Below, in pieces: positions 42,029 to 50,776 of a DNA stretch of 64,000 bases. The stretch comes from Thermoprotei archaeon (GTDB taxonomy: Archaea; Thermoproteota; Thermoprotei; Gearchaeales; Gearchaeaceae). The stretch covers positions 28,910 to 92,909 of the forward strand of contig JAFMCU010000006.1 of NCBI GenBank assembly GCA_017857595.1, given 5' to 3'. How positions within the stretch are numbered: position 1 is the first letter of the stretch; each line of letters opens with the position of its first letter. The notes beneath the pieces are model-generated. The model did not search any database, had not been told where the DNA came from, and worked only from the letters and a program-made list of their open reading frames with translations. The position numbers and the translations under genes are program-made.

Positions 42029-42626
42029 CTTTCAATTCATTAAGTTTTTTATTTATATTTTCATAAGTATTTAAAATTACTTCGATACCCTTTAGCAGAA
42101 TTTTTTCAGGCAAATCTACACCGGTTGATTCGAACGAAAAAATGAAACTTTTCTCATCCTCTAATTGCTTATAAGTGCAAACAGAAACAGGCTGAAAACG
42201 TGCATGTTCAGAACCAGTCTTAACTCTTGCTATAGCCTCAAAAGAAACTTTTTGTCCTTTAGCTAATTTCACTATTGGAATGGTTTCATAAGCTGGTTTT
42301 ATATTGGGATCTGATGGAATAAGATCTTTCGAATAAACAACTAAGTCTCCTTCTTTAGCTTCAACTTCACATTTAAAATATGCAGTGGTGTCTTCCTTTG
42401 TATTTAACATATCATATCTTATAGGAATCAAACCGAGGCGATGTGCTAACATTTCATCAAACATTATTGATGAATTTTCTATTATTATTACATCATCTAT
42501 TGCTAAAGTTGGTATTCTAGATATCATAACTCTTCGTAAAAGATTAACAAATTGAGGAGATATATCATTAACCTTAAAGCTCAGCGATAAATCGTTTTTT
42601 TCCAACATTTCTACTTTTAATGTCAT
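42003..42626 (-). CDS. rpoD: RNA polymerase subunit Rpo3 (RpoD), without iron-sulfur domain
   Basis: A 207-residue subunit homologous to Rpb3 and the bacterial alpha N-terminal domain. It has LSLSFKVNDISPQFVNLLRRVMI (about 13-35 in parts), IENSSIMFDEMLAHRLGLIPIR (about 47-68 in parts) and the central RVKTGSEHARFQPVSVCTYK segment. Many crenarchaeal Rpo3 proteins are about 265 residues and carry a cysteine-rich [Fe-S] domain; here the corresponding segment (about 78-100) has no cysteine cluster and the protein is short. It heads the ribosomal operon. Confidence 0.95.
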   Translation of the reverse strand: MTLKVEMLEKNDLSLSFKVNDISPQFVNLLRRVMISRIPTLAIDDVIIIENSSIMFDEMLAHRLGLIPIRYDMLNTKEDTTAYFKCEVEAKEGDLVVYSKDLIPSDPNIKPAYETIPIVKLAKGQKVSFEAIARVKTGSEHARFQPVSVCTYKQLEDEKSFIFSFESTGVDLPEKILLKGIEVILNTYENINKKLNELKDDKANRTN

Positions 42627-42683
42627 AATTAAGTTACTTGATATTTTATTAATAAAACTAATCTACTATATAATATTTAATAA

Positions 42684-43583
42684 ATGGATGAAGAAGAGAG
42701 AAAACTTTATCTTAAGGCAGGAAAAGCTGCTGCTAATGCTTTAAAAATCGTCAAAGAAAAAATTCAAGTTGGAATGAGTTTAAATGAAATATGTGAAATT
42801 GCAGAAAAGGAAATATTGAATAATGGTGCTCAATTAGCTTTTCCTTGCAATGTTTCTATAAATAATATAGCAGCGCATAATACAGCAGACTTTGAAGTTA
42901 TTGAGTATATCCCTGCAAATTCTGTAGTTAAAATAGATGTAGGTGCCAGTTGTGATGGATATTTAGCTGATACAGCAACAACGATTTGTTTCAATAGAAA
43001 TTTTGAAAAAATGGATGAGATAGCAAAAAAAGCTTTAAAATATGCTATTGATTCGATTAGACCTGGAATGAAAACTTCAGAAATCGGTAAAATAATATAT
43101 TCTTACGCGAAGGCTAACGGATTTAAAGTAATAAAGAACTTATCAGGACATTCTATGAAAAGAAATCTATTGCATGCAGGTAAGTCTATACCTAACTTTG
43201 ATGATGCATCGCAAGAAAAAATTGAAAAAAATGAAGTTTATGCTATAGAGCCATTCTTAACGAATGGTTATGGAATGGTGGAAGATAGCGATTTGATTAG
43301 GATTTATTCCTTAAAGGCTCCACCAAAAGTTAAAGGCCTTAAAAATTCAGATTTCATTTATAAAATCTGGAAAGAAAGATTATATTTACCTTTTTGTTTA
43401 AGATGGTACAAAGGAAGAGTCGACTTAAAGGAGTTAATGAAAGATTTTGAAATACTTCTAAATAAAAATGAATTGATAGGTTATAATGTTTTGGTTGAAT
43501 ATGGTAATGGTATTGTTGTTCAAGAGGAACATACAATAATAATTGATAACGATGACGTTATAGTAACAACCTATATAGAATAA
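42684..43583 (+). CDS. map: Methionine aminopeptidase, type II
   Basis: A 299-residue metalloprotease that removes the initiator methionine. The metal ligands appear in KIDVGASCDGYLADTATT (two Asp, about 89-106), the His in LSGHSMKRNLLHAGK (about 155-169), the Glu in YAIEPFLTNG (about 193) and the Glu in VVQEEHTIII near 283. The type II insertion between the last ligands (about 215-265) is present. It is divergent from rpo3. Confidence 0.96.
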   Translation: MDEEERKLYLKAGKAAANALKIVKEKIQVGMSLNEICEIAEKEILNNGAQLAFPCNVSINNIAAHNTADFEVIEYIPANSVVKIDVGASCDGYLADTATTICFNRNFEKMDEIAKKALKYAIDSIRPGMKTSEIGKIIYSYAKANGFKVIKNLSGHSMKRNLLHAGKSIPNFDDASQEKIEKNEVYAIEPFLTNGYGMVEDSDLIRIYSLKAPPKVKGLKNSDFIYKIWKERLYLPFCLRWYKGRVDLKELMKDFEILLNKNELIGYNVLVEYGNGIVVQEEHTIIIDNDDVIVTTYIE

Positions 43584-43601
43584 TTTTTATTTCTTTAGCT
43601 A

Positions 43602-43613
43602 ATATATAAATTA
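43602..43613 (+). promoter_or_regulatory. TATA-like box of the GMP synthase genes
   Basis: ATATATAAATTA lies about 27-38 bases before the ATG at 43640, giving an expected start site close to the start codon. It would serve the guaAb-guaAa-XPF group. Confidence 0.4.
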
Positions 43614-43639
43614 AAAATATTTTTATATTTCAATATAAG

Positions 43640-44824
43640 ATGAAAATTTACGGAAAGGAAATTAAGGATTATGTAAATGATTTGATAAATGAAATTAGGA
43701 AAGTAGTTGATGATAAAGTTGTTGTAGCTGCGATATCTGGTGGAGTAGATAGCGCTGTTGCTTCTTATTTATGTTGGTTAGCTATAGGAAGCAACTTAAA
43801 GCCTGTAATAATTGACACAGGATTTATGAGGGAGGGAGAAATTGATGATACAGTAAAAAGATTTGAAGAAATAGGCATGCATGTTGAAGTTATCGATGCT
43901 TCATCCTTATTTTACGAGGCTTTAAAAAACAAAAAAGATGCAGAAGAAAAAAGGAAAATTTTCAGAGAAAAATTCTATGAAGTATTATCTGAAGCGGTAA
44001 AAAATTATAATGCGAGTTATTTGGTTCAAGGAACAATAGCTCCAGACTGGATTGAAACTAAAGGAGGAATAAAAACTCAACATAATGTATTAGTTCAAAT
44101 AGGAATAGATCCAGAAAAAAAATTTGGCTTTAATTTAATTGAACCAATTGCTAATTTGTATAAAGATCAAGTTAGGAAAGTAGCTGAATACATTGGAATC
44201 CCAAAAGAAATTATTAATAGGCAACCATTTCCAGGACCTGGATTGTTAATAAGATGTGTAGGCGAATTTGAATTGGAAAAACTAAAAGCCTTAAAAAATG
44301 TTACATTCTTATGTGAAAAATACCTTCAATCGATTAATGCTTCACAGGCTTTTTTAGCTATCTTTAAGAAGCCTAGAATGGCTACATCGAACAAAATTGT
44401 TGAGTTTTTAAAAGAAACAAAAAGAATAATAGGAATAGGTGGAAGAGGTTTTAAAACTTATGAGTTTTATGAACTTGCTACAGGAGTTAAAGGAGATGCT
44501 CGAGCTTATGGAAAATTATTAGGATTATATTATAAAGAATATGATGCATTTCTTAAACACAAAGACGAAATAATACAAGAGTTTTCAAGAATTTTGCCAG
44601 ATTATACAAGATTATTGATAATGATTTCAGATCCAAGACCTGCTGGAAAATATGCTATAGCATTGAGAGCTGTCGTAACAAAAGATTTTATGACGGCAAG
44701 TGTGCCTGATTTGGATATGGAATTAGCCCAAAAAATTGTCGATGAAATTTTAAAGGATATAAGAATTACACATGTGTATTATGATATAACTCCTAAACCG
44801 CCTGCAACAATTGAATATGAATAG
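43640..44824 (+). CDS. guaAb: GMP synthase, ATP-pyrophosphatase subunit B
   Basis: A 394-residue subunit that adenylates XMP and amidates it with ammonia from subunit A. The PP-loop is AAISGGVDSAVASYL (about 33-47), the substrate loop is VQGTIAPDWIET (about 130-141), and FPGPGLLIRCVGE (about 197-209) begins the dimerisation domain. It is longer than the roughly 310 residues of many archaeal homologues because of an added stretch in the middle (about 215-300). It overlaps subunit A by 14 bases at the annotated ATG. Confidence 0.94.
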   Translation: MKIYGKEIKDYVNDLINEIRKVVDDKVVVAAISGGVDSAVASYLCWLAIGSNLKPVIIDTGFMREGEIDDTVKRFEEIGMHVEVIDASSLFYEALKNKKDAEEKRKIFREKFYEVLSEAVKNYNASYLVQGTIAPDWIETKGGIKTQHNVLVQIGIDPEKKFGFNLIEPIANLYKDQVRKVAEYIGIPKEIINRQPFPGPGLLIRCVGEFELEKLKALKNVTFLCEKYLQSINASQAFLAIFKKPRMATSNKIVEFLKETKRIIGIGGRGFKTYEFYELATGVKGDARAYGKLLGLYYKEYDAFLKHKDEIIQEFSRILPDYTRLLIMISDPRPAGKYAIALRAVVTKDFMTASVPDLDMELAQKIVDEILKDIRITHVYYDITPKPPATIEYE

Positions 44825-45389
44825 AAAAAAGGTATTGATTTTAGGTCCAGGAGGACAATATAATCATTTAATATATAGGAAAATTAGCGAATTAGGGCAT
44901 GAAAGCTATTTGCAAGATTTTAATTCAGATTTTTCAATTAATTTTGACGCATTCATAATCGGTGGAGGACCAGCAAGATTGAGCAAAAATAGCTACGAAG
45001 TTAAAAGAATTAGAGAATTAGTTTATCAATCTTCAAAACCCATATTAGGAATTTGCTTAGGATTTCAAATTCTTAGCTTAATTTATGGTGGAGAATTAAC
45101 AAGTTCAAAGCCAAGCTTTGGTCCTCAAAAGATTTTTATTGAAAAATATGATGCATTGCTCAATAATATACCTAATTCTTTTGTAGCATGGGAAAGTCAT
45201 AATGATACGTTAACAAAGTTACCTGAAGATTTCGAAGTCCTTGCATATTCTAAACTGAATGCTACAAAGATTGTAGAAATTATAAAGCATAAAAGCAAAT
45301 TAATATATGGTGTACAGTTCCATCCTGAAGTAGATCATACCGAATTTGGCAAAGAAATCCTAAACAATTTCGTAAATTTAAATGAGTGA
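44811..45389 (+). CDS. guaAa: GMP synthase, glutamine amidotransferase subunit A
   Basis: A 192-residue class I glutamine amidotransferase that supplies ammonia to subunit B. The nucleophile is the Cys in LGICLGFQIL (about 83), and the His-x-Glu pair is in GVQFHPEVDHTEFGK (about 168-170). Two ATGs, 44811 and 44817, can start it; both overlap the end of subunit B. Separate subunits are the archaeal arrangement. It overlaps the XPF gene by eight bases. Confidence 0.94.
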   Translation: MNMNRKKVLILGPGGQYNHLIYRKISELGHESYLQDFNSDFSINFDAFIIGGGPARLSKNSYEVKRIRELVYQSSKPILGICLGFQILSLIYGGELTSSKPSFGPQKIFIEKYDALLNNIPNSFVAWESHNDTLTKLPEDFEVLAYSKLNATKIVEIIKHKSKLIYGVQFHPEVDHTEFGKEILNNFVNLNE

Positions 45390-46029
45390 AAAACCAATTA
45401 TAATTGTTGATTTTAGAGAAAGAACTTCTAAAATTCCTGAATTAATTGTGAAAAAAGGAGCAAGTGTAAAATTTAACCAATTAACATTAGGTGATTACAT
45501 AATATCTGAAAGAATTGCTGTAGAAAGAAAAACCGCACATGATTTCATCAAATCAATATACGATGGCCGATTGTTCGAACAGTTAAAAAATTTATCTGAT
45601 AATTATGAAATTCCTATTTTAATTGTTGAAGGCAACATGGAAGAAGTTTTATTTGAAGTTCAAAATCCCAACATTATTAGAGGCGCACTTGTATCTATGG
45701 CAATTTCATATAATGCTAAAATATTTTACTCAGAAAATGAAAATGAAACTGCCGATTATTTAGTCATCATTGCACGACAAGAAAATAAAAAAAGAACTAT
45801 AGGTGAACCTATAATAAAGAGAAAACCAAAGGTGTATGAAAATGATAGGTGGGTATTATATATTGTACAAAGTTTTCCCTACATAGGACCTAAAAATGCA
45901 AAGTTGCTTTTACAAAACTTTCATAATATAAAAAACATAGCCAATGCCAATTTTATGGAATTAGCTAGAGTAATAGGAAAAGCTAAAGCTAAAAAGATTT
46001 ATGAAATAATAAATTTCGAAATCAAGTAG
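45382..46029 (+). CDS. XPF/Mus81-family structure-specific nuclease
   Basis: A 215-residue protein of the short crenarchaeal XPF type: an ERCC4 nuclease domain (residues 1-130) and a helix-hairpin-helix pair (about 155-210), with no helicase domain. The active site reads VDFRERTSKIPEL (8-20), GDYIISERIAVERKTAHDF (about 37-55), so Asp, Glu-Arg-Lys and Asp are all in place. The hairpin motif is FPYIGPKNAKLLLQNF. In related archaea it cuts flap and fork DNA with PCNA. The C-terminus lacks an evident PCNA-binding box. It is coupled to guaAa by an eight-base overlap, which looks like chance co-transcription. Confidence 0.92.
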   Translation: MSEKPIIIVDFRERTSKIPELIVKKGASVKFNQLTLGDYIISERIAVERKTAHDFIKSIYDGRLFEQLKNLSDNYEIPILIVEGNMEEVLFEVQNPNIIRGALVSMAISYNAKIFYSENENETADYLVIIARQENKKRTIGEPIIKRKPKVYENDRWVLYIVQSFPYIGPKNAKLLLQNFHNIKNIANANFMELARVIGKAKAKKIYEIINFEIK

Positions 46030-47472
46030 TTACTTTGTCTCTCCTGGGAACAATAAGTCAGAAGCCTTAGCAAAAGCTGTTATTGACACTCTTTTAACTT
46101 TAGCCAATGTTTGTAATTCTTTTATATTTCTTGCTCCAGCATAACCCATAGCAGCCTTTAATCCTGCTGCCAATTCTTGAATTACGTTAGTTGCCTCCCC
46201 TTTGTATGGAAGCCAAGCTTCTGTTCCTTCAGCTATCTCTTTAGATAACTTTGCATATCTATCGACAGCCAATCTCTTTTGTCTGGCACTTACGCTTCCC
46301 ATACCTCTATGCAACTTGTAGTATCTTCCGCCCAATATCATCATAGGTGCGGGACTTTCTTTACACCCAGCAAAAAGATAACCCATCATCGCACATGACG
46401 CCCCAAATGCAATTGAAATTGCAATATCACCTGCATTTCTTATCCCCCCATCAGCAATAATAGGTATGTCAATACCCAATTCATCTAAAGCTTCTTTAGC
46501 TTGAGCAACAGCATATAATGTTGGTGAACCTGTTCTGGTTATTTGCGTTGTAGTGCATACTGAACCGCTGCCTATACCCACTCTCAAACCTGCAACTTTT
46601 TCGAGCTTACTCAATGAATCAAGGACACCTTCTTTTGAACCTAAGTTACCTATAACAACATCGCATTGGACGTTCTCAATTATTTTTCTTGTAGAAGTAA
46701 TCACATTTTGGTTATGGAAATGTGAAACATCTGTTACTAAAGCATCCACATATTTTGAAAGCTTAATAGCTCTTTCTAAATCAAAAGGCGAAATAGCCGC
46801 AGCAACTCGCAATCTTCCAAACTCATCTCTTACTGCATCTTTATACTTTCCTCTTAAACTGACATCTTTATATGTTATCAACCCTACTAGCCTATTTTGA
46901 GCATCAACAACAGGAAGCTTTTCAATTCTGTACTTTTTCATTAGTTCTATTGATGTCTCAGGAGTGATTTTTTCGTCAGCAACGATTACATCTTTAGTCA
47001 TTGCATCTCTAACTTTAATTTCAGGTGACGCAAACCTAACATCTCGCCCAGTAATAATACCCAAAAGCCTGTTATTTTCATCTACAACCGGTAAGCCAGA
47101 AATTCCATGTTCCTGCATTTGCTTAGCAGCTTCGCCTACAGTAGCTTCGGGATGGATTACAACTACATCCCTAATTATAAAAGATTCCGCTCTTTTAACT
47201 CTCTTAACTTGTTCAATTTGCTCTTCGATTGTACAATTTCTGTGAATTACTCCTATTCCGCCATTTCTAGCTAATGTAATAGCCATTTCAGCTTCTGTAA
47301 CAGTATCCATTGGAGAAGAAATAAACGGTACATTAAGAGTTATGTTAGTAGAGAATTTTGTTACTAAAGAAATTTCAGAAGGCTCAATGTCAATGTATGA
47401 AGGTAATAATATAAAATCATCAAAATTGAATGCATAATTATTTTCTACACCTAAATCCTTAAGTCTTACCAT
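46030..47472 (-). CDS. guaB: IMP dehydrogenase
   Basis: A 480-residue enzyme oxidising IMP to XMP with NAD, the step before GMP synthase. The catalytic loop is GIGSGSVCTTTQITRTG (about 297-313) with the active Cys. SSPMDTVTEAEMA opens the barrel (about 52-64). Two CBS domains lie at about 93-205 (VVIHPEATVGEAAKQM, VGLITYKDVSLRGKYKDA), and GMGSVSARQ near 385 is the flap with the Arg/Tyr region following. It is convergent with the guaA-XPF unit, so the two GMP-forming activities are neighbours but separately transcribed. Confidence 0.97.
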   Translation of the reverse strand: MVRLKDLGVENNYAFNFDDFILLPSYIDIEPSEISLVTKFSTNITLNVPFISSPMDTVTEAEMAITLARNGGIGVIHRNCTIEEQIEQVKRVKRAESFIIRDVVVIHPEATVGEAAKQMQEHGISGLPVVDENNRLLGIITGRDVRFASPEIKVRDAMTKDVIVADEKITPETSIELMKKYRIEKLPVVDAQNRLVGLITYKDVSLRGKYKDAVRDEFGRLRVAAAISPFDLERAIKLSKYVDALVTDVSHFHNQNVITSTRKIIENVQCDVVIGNLGSKEGVLDSLSKLEKVAGLRVGIGSGSVCTTTQITRTGSPTLYAVAQAKEALDELGIDIPIIADGGIRNAGDIAISIAFGASCAMMGYLFAGCKESPAPMMILGGRYYKLHRGMGSVSARQKRLAVDRYAKLSKEIAEGTEAWLPYKGEATNVIQELAAGLKAAMGYAGARNIKELQTLAKVKRVSITAFAKASDLLFPGETK

Positions 47473-47506
47473 ATAGTATTTTAAATTAGCCTTTATTTAA
47501 TTTTTA

Positions 47507-47839
47507 TCAAAGCTGTTCTAGTATGCTATCGACCAAGGTATCTTTCATAAGTGCTTTTATAATTATGACAAATTGACCCTGTTCAGTGAATTTAGGCATG
47601 TTTTCTTGTTTTATCAAGTTATTTTTTATTATGTCATAAATGTATGTACCGCTTTCTATATCAAATTTTGTATAATGAATTGCAGGAACTTCTGCAATTG
47701 CTTCATAAAAATAAACGATGCCTTTATATTTATTTAATGTGTAGAATGGCTGTAGCGAATACTCTGAAATTAAAGAAAAAATTAAATCATATATATTTTT
47801 ATATTGTATCAATGTAATATCCATAGGATTTTTATTCAA
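47507..47839 (-). CDS. Hypothetical protein
   Basis: A 110-residue protein I do not recognise. It has no signal or membrane segment. Predicted features are a helical N-terminus, a hairpin-like centre with aromatic residues (YKGIVYFYEAIAEVP, about 40-54) and a terminal beta-helix element (QFVIIIKALMKDTLVDSIL). It is divergent from the GAF protein by 22 bases and lies just upstream of guaB on the same strand, with 34 bases between them. Confidence 0.6.
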   Translation of the reverse strand: MNKNPMDITLIQYKNIYDLIFSLISEYSLQPFYTLNKYKGIVYFYEAIAEVPAIHYTKFDIESGTYIYDIIKNNLIKQENMPKFTEQGQFVIIIKALMKDTLVDSILEQL

Positions 47840-47861
47840 TCCAACTTATTTATAATTAATT

Positions 47862-48353
47862 ATGAGCGTAAAAAGGAAGTATTTATTGGCACTTAAGGAA
47901 ATAGAAAAAATAAAAAATGAAAGTAAAGATCCAATTGTTCTAAGTAAGAATGTTCTTGATTATTTAAGAAAAAATTTTCAAAAGTACAATTGGGTTGGAA
48001 TTTATATATTGCATGGAAACGTTTTAAAATTGTTAGAATTCAGCGGTGATAGAGAAACGGAGCATAAAATAATACCCGTTGATAAGGGTTTATGCGGAAT
48101 GAGCGTTAGAGAAAAAAGGATAGTGAATGTTCCTGATGTAAGTGCAAGTTCTGAATATTTACAATGCTTTCTAGAAACGAAATCAGAATTGGTTGTTCCA
48201 ATGTTCTTCAATAACCAAGTTATTGGTGAGATCGATATTGATAGTTATGATAAAAACGCTTTTAATTCGAATGACGAATGGTTTATATCTAAGGTATGCG
48301 AAATTATTGCACCATCTATAGACAGTTATCTTGAGAATTACATTAAAGTATAA
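47862..48353 (+). CDS. GAF-domain protein, free methionine-(R)-sulfoxide reductase-like
   Basis: A 163-residue single GAF domain. It has FQKYNWVGIYILHGNVLKLLEF (about 39-60 in parts), GLCGMSVREKRIVNVPDVS (about 76-94) and the ETKSELVVPMF segment (about 105-115). Two cysteines, Cys78 and Cys102, are 24 residues apart, the spacing of two redox cysteines in the fRMsr (YebR) family, which reduces free methionine sulfoxide with thioredoxin. The third family cysteine is not seen. This suits repair of oxidative damage in a cell with the adjacent respiratory genes. Confidence 0.78.
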   Translation: MSVKRKYLLALKEIEKIKNESKDPIVLSKNVLDYLRKNFQKYNWVGIYILHGNVLKLLEFSGDRETEHKIIPVDKGLCGMSVREKRIVNVPDVSASSEYLQCFLETKSELVVPMFFNNQVIGEIDIDSYDKNAFNSNDEWFISKVCEIIAPSIDSYLENYIKV

Positions 48354-48377
48354 TAATACATACTTTTGGAGAGAAAA

Positions 48378-48390
48378 TTAATAATATAAT
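48378..48390 (+). promoter_or_regulatory. TATA-like box of the Rieske-cytochrome b operon
   Basis: TTAATAATATAAT lies 22-34 bases before the Rieske ATG at 48412, the position for a leaderless or nearly leaderless transcript. Confidence 0.4.
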
Positions 48391-48411
48391 GTTTTGTTTT
48401 ATTGAATAAAA

Positions 48412-49113
48412 ATGAGCGATGAAATAAACGAGAAAAGGAGGACATTTGTAAAAGGTTTATTAGGATTATCCATATTATCTGCAATTGCAGGAGTTGGAAC
48501 AATCAGTGCGTATATTGGTACAAGCCCTCCTGGTACTAAATTACAATACCCAAGAGTTAAAGTAGCTAATATAAATGAGTTAATTTCTCTTCAACAGAAG
48601 GGTTTGCCAGCTGTCATACCCTTTTGCTATCCTTTAACGTCTGAACCTAATATTTTAGTTAAAATTGGCAAACCTGTAAAAGACGGTGTAGGTCCTGATC
48701 AAGATATAGTTGCATTCAGTAGAGTATGTCAACATTTAGGATGCACAATAGCATGCTTACCTAATTACCCGTCAGATAAATGTAACAGTGGTTATTATGT
48801 TGAAATAGGACCTCCCTATGCTCCAGAAAAATTTAACAATGTTATGTTTTGTCCATGCCATGGAAGTGTATATGACTTAACAGATGATGCAAAAGTTGTT
48901 TCAGGTCCTGCACCAAGGCCAGTTCCAAGGGTATTATTAGAATATGATAATACAACAGGAGATATATATGCAGTTGGGATGGTAGGACCTGTAATTCTAG
49001 GCAGAGGACCCCCAGGCTTGACAGGCACAAATCTAACAGAAAACTTGATACCAGGAATGTTTGGTGGAACGGTTGTAGATTCAAATACTGTTAGAAATTG
49101 TGGAAGTACATAA
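48412..49113 (+). CDS. Rieske iron-sulfur protein
   Basis: A 233-residue membrane-anchored [2Fe-2S] protein. The N-terminus has a twin-arginine signal, KRRTFVKGLLGLSILSAIAG (about 9-28), which acts as a membrane anchor after Tat export. The cluster ligands are CQHLGC (about 106-111) and CPCHGS (about 147-152); a second Cys in each motif can form the usual disulfide. The insert between them is long (about 35 residues) and includes two more cysteines, a feature shared with archaeal Rieske proteins such as SoxL and SoxF. It transfers electrons from quinol to a downstream acceptor. Confidence 0.95.
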   Translation: MSDEINEKRRTFVKGLLGLSILSAIAGVGTISAYIGTSPPGTKLQYPRVKVANINELISLQQKGLPAVIPFCYPLTSEPNILVKIGKPVKDGVGPDQDIVAFSRVCQHLGCTIACLPNYPSDKCNSGYYVEIGPPYAPEKFNNVMFCPCHGSVYDLTDDAKVVSGPAPRPVPRVLLEYDNTTGDIYAVGMVGPVILGRGPPGLTGTNLTENLIPGMFGGTVVDSNTVRNCGST

Positions 49114-49114
49114 A

Positions 49115-50344
49115 ATGTCTAACATAATTTCAAAAATAGCAGATTGGCTGGATGAAAGAATTGGGTTAACAAAAAATTGGCTTAGACCAATACCTGAATA
49201 TGGATTTAACTTCACTTATTGGTTTGGAGCTATAGCTTTCATTAATTTCCTAATCTTAGTTGTTACAGGTATATTATTAGCGTTTTACTATACTCCTTCA
49301 GCACAACCGAATCCTGAAGGAATTCCATTAGCATATGCAAGTACAAAATACATCGATACACAAGTGCCATTGGGCTGGTTGTTAAGAACACTACACTTAT
49401 ATGCTGCATATGGTATGATTATATCTGCTTTCTTACACTTAGTTAGGAATTATATAACTGGTGCGTATAAAAGACCAAGGGAATTGATGTGGGTTGTTGG
49501 GCTTCTAATGGGATTTGCAATGCTCGGAAGTGCGTTTACAGGTTATTTACTTCCTTATAATCAAATATCATTCTATGCAACAGTTGTTGGCTATAACTTG
49601 GCTCTGAGCATTCCTGGAGTAGGTACATTTTTAGGATACTTGATTGCAGGTTCTGGTACGCAGGATATTGTACAAAGATTCTTTTTATTACATATTTATC
49701 TTATGCCAGGCATACTTCTCATCCTTCTTGGAATTAAGCTTTATATGTTTGAAAATCATGGCCTTCATGATCCTATGAGAGATGTCAAAAAAAGTTTTAT
49801 AAAGCTCTATAATTGGTTCCCTAGAGGTGTATATTTTGTTGGAGTTCTATTTTTAATTGACTTGTCCATACTACTAATTTTTGCTTCATTATTCCCCAAC
49901 GATTTAGGAGCTCCTTATAATCCTAATAATCCACCAGTAGTAGAGATATTGCCAGAATGGTACTTTTATTGGGTTTATGAACTTATAAGAGTACAATATC
50001 CTACATCATTACTTTCATGGCTATCAAGTTTAGGAATTGCAAACCCAGCTGCAGTCTTTCCATTGATATTGGTATTTATAGCTGTATTATATTTATTCTT
50101 CTTACCTGCAATAGACAGAGGTAAAGAAGTCCATCCTAAAAGAAGATTCTGGACAATCGTCATAGGTGCAATAATGTTTGGAGAAGTTATCATGCTTTCA
50201 TTCATTCCTTGGCTTTTCCAAAATGGATTTATTACATTAGATACGATGGCTAATTTGGTTGTTATGGTTGTTAGCCTATTATTGGTCGATATACTCATGA
50301 TAGGTATAGTTACTATAATTTTTGCGTATAAAAAATGGCTATAG
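49115..50344 (+). CDS. Cytochrome b of the quinol-oxidising complex
   Basis: A membrane protein of about 409 residues. The four-helix haem bundle has histidines in LLRTLHLYAAYGMIISAFLHLVR (about 83-105) and in FFLLHIYLMPGILLILLGIKLYMFENHG (two parts, about 187-215), which give two axial pairs. PEWYFYWVYELIR (about 270-282) is the quinol-site PEWY motif, so the b6 and subunit IV halves are in one chain as in SoxN and bc1-type proteins. The ATG at 49115 follows the Rieske stop by one base; a further upstream ATG at 49100 would overlap it. Confidence 0.95.
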   Translation: MSNIISKIADWLDERIGLTKNWLRPIPEYGFNFTYWFGAIAFINFLILVVTGILLAFYYTPSAQPNPEGIPLAYASTKYIDTQVPLGWLLRTLHLYAAYGMIISAFLHLVRNYITGAYKRPRELMWVVGLLMGFAMLGSAFTGYLLPYNQISFYATVVGYNLALSIPGVGTFLGYLIAGSGTQDIVQRFFLLHIYLMPGILLILLGIKLYMFENHGLHDPMRDVKKSFIKLYNWFPRGVYFVGVLFLIDLSILLIFASLFPNDLGAPYNPNNPPVVEILPEWYFYWVYELIRVQYPTSLLSWLSSLGIANPAAVFPLILVFIAVLYLFFLPAIDRGKEVHPKRRFWTIVIGAIMFGEVIMLSFIPWLFQNGFITLDTMANLVVMVVSLLLVDILMIGIVTIIFAYKKWL

Positions 50345-50553
50345 TAAAATTAATTTTATTTCTGAGCTTTTTACAAGTATTATTAACAATTGCATTTTAT
50401 AACATGGTTAACTATGGCATAAAGGTCTTTACTGGATTAGCTAATTTAAGCAACATAATCATGCTCACATTTTTGTCCGCTATAGTAATATTTTTATCGC
50501 TAATATTACTAAGCATAATATATAAGATAAACTCGGTGAAAAAAAATGAATAA
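50335..50553 (+). CDS. Small membrane protein in the cytochrome b operon
   Basis: A 72-residue protein with two hydrophobic helices (about 3-24 and 37-64) and a Lys-rich C-terminus. It overlaps the end of cytochrome b by ten bases and the next gene by eight, so it is made with them. I recognise no family. It is a candidate accessory subunit of the quinol-oxidising complex. Confidence 0.65.
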   Translation: MAIVKLILFLSFLQVLLTIAFYNMVNYGIKVFTGLANLSNIIMLTFLSAIVIFLSLILLSIIYKINSVKKNE

Positions 50554-50776
50554 AACGTATTCAACAATCATAATAGGAATTTTATTCGTTATTCAGTTAA
50601 TTCTTGTAGTAAGCATTTACAGTCAAAATATGATTAGCTGGGAAGGTCAAAGTAGAGTTGGAATATTTGTTGCTTCGATTTTATTGATTCTAGCAATTCA
50701 ACTAATATTATACGATAAAAGCTATGGATTTGGTAAGGATAAGTATATAGAAAAGAAAGTAGAAGAAGAACATTAG
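50546..50776 (+). CDS. Second small membrane protein in the cytochrome b operon
   Basis: A 76-residue protein with two membrane helices (about 7-26 and 40-58) joined by a short loop containing Trp, and a charged tail (GKDKYIEKKVEEEH). It overlaps its neighbours on both sides. I recognise no family; it may be a small subunit or assembly factor of the respiratory complex. Confidence 0.65.
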   Translation: MNKTYSTIIIGILFVIQLILVVSIYSQNMISWEGQSRVGIFVASILLILAIQLILYDKSYGFGKDKYIEKKVEEEH

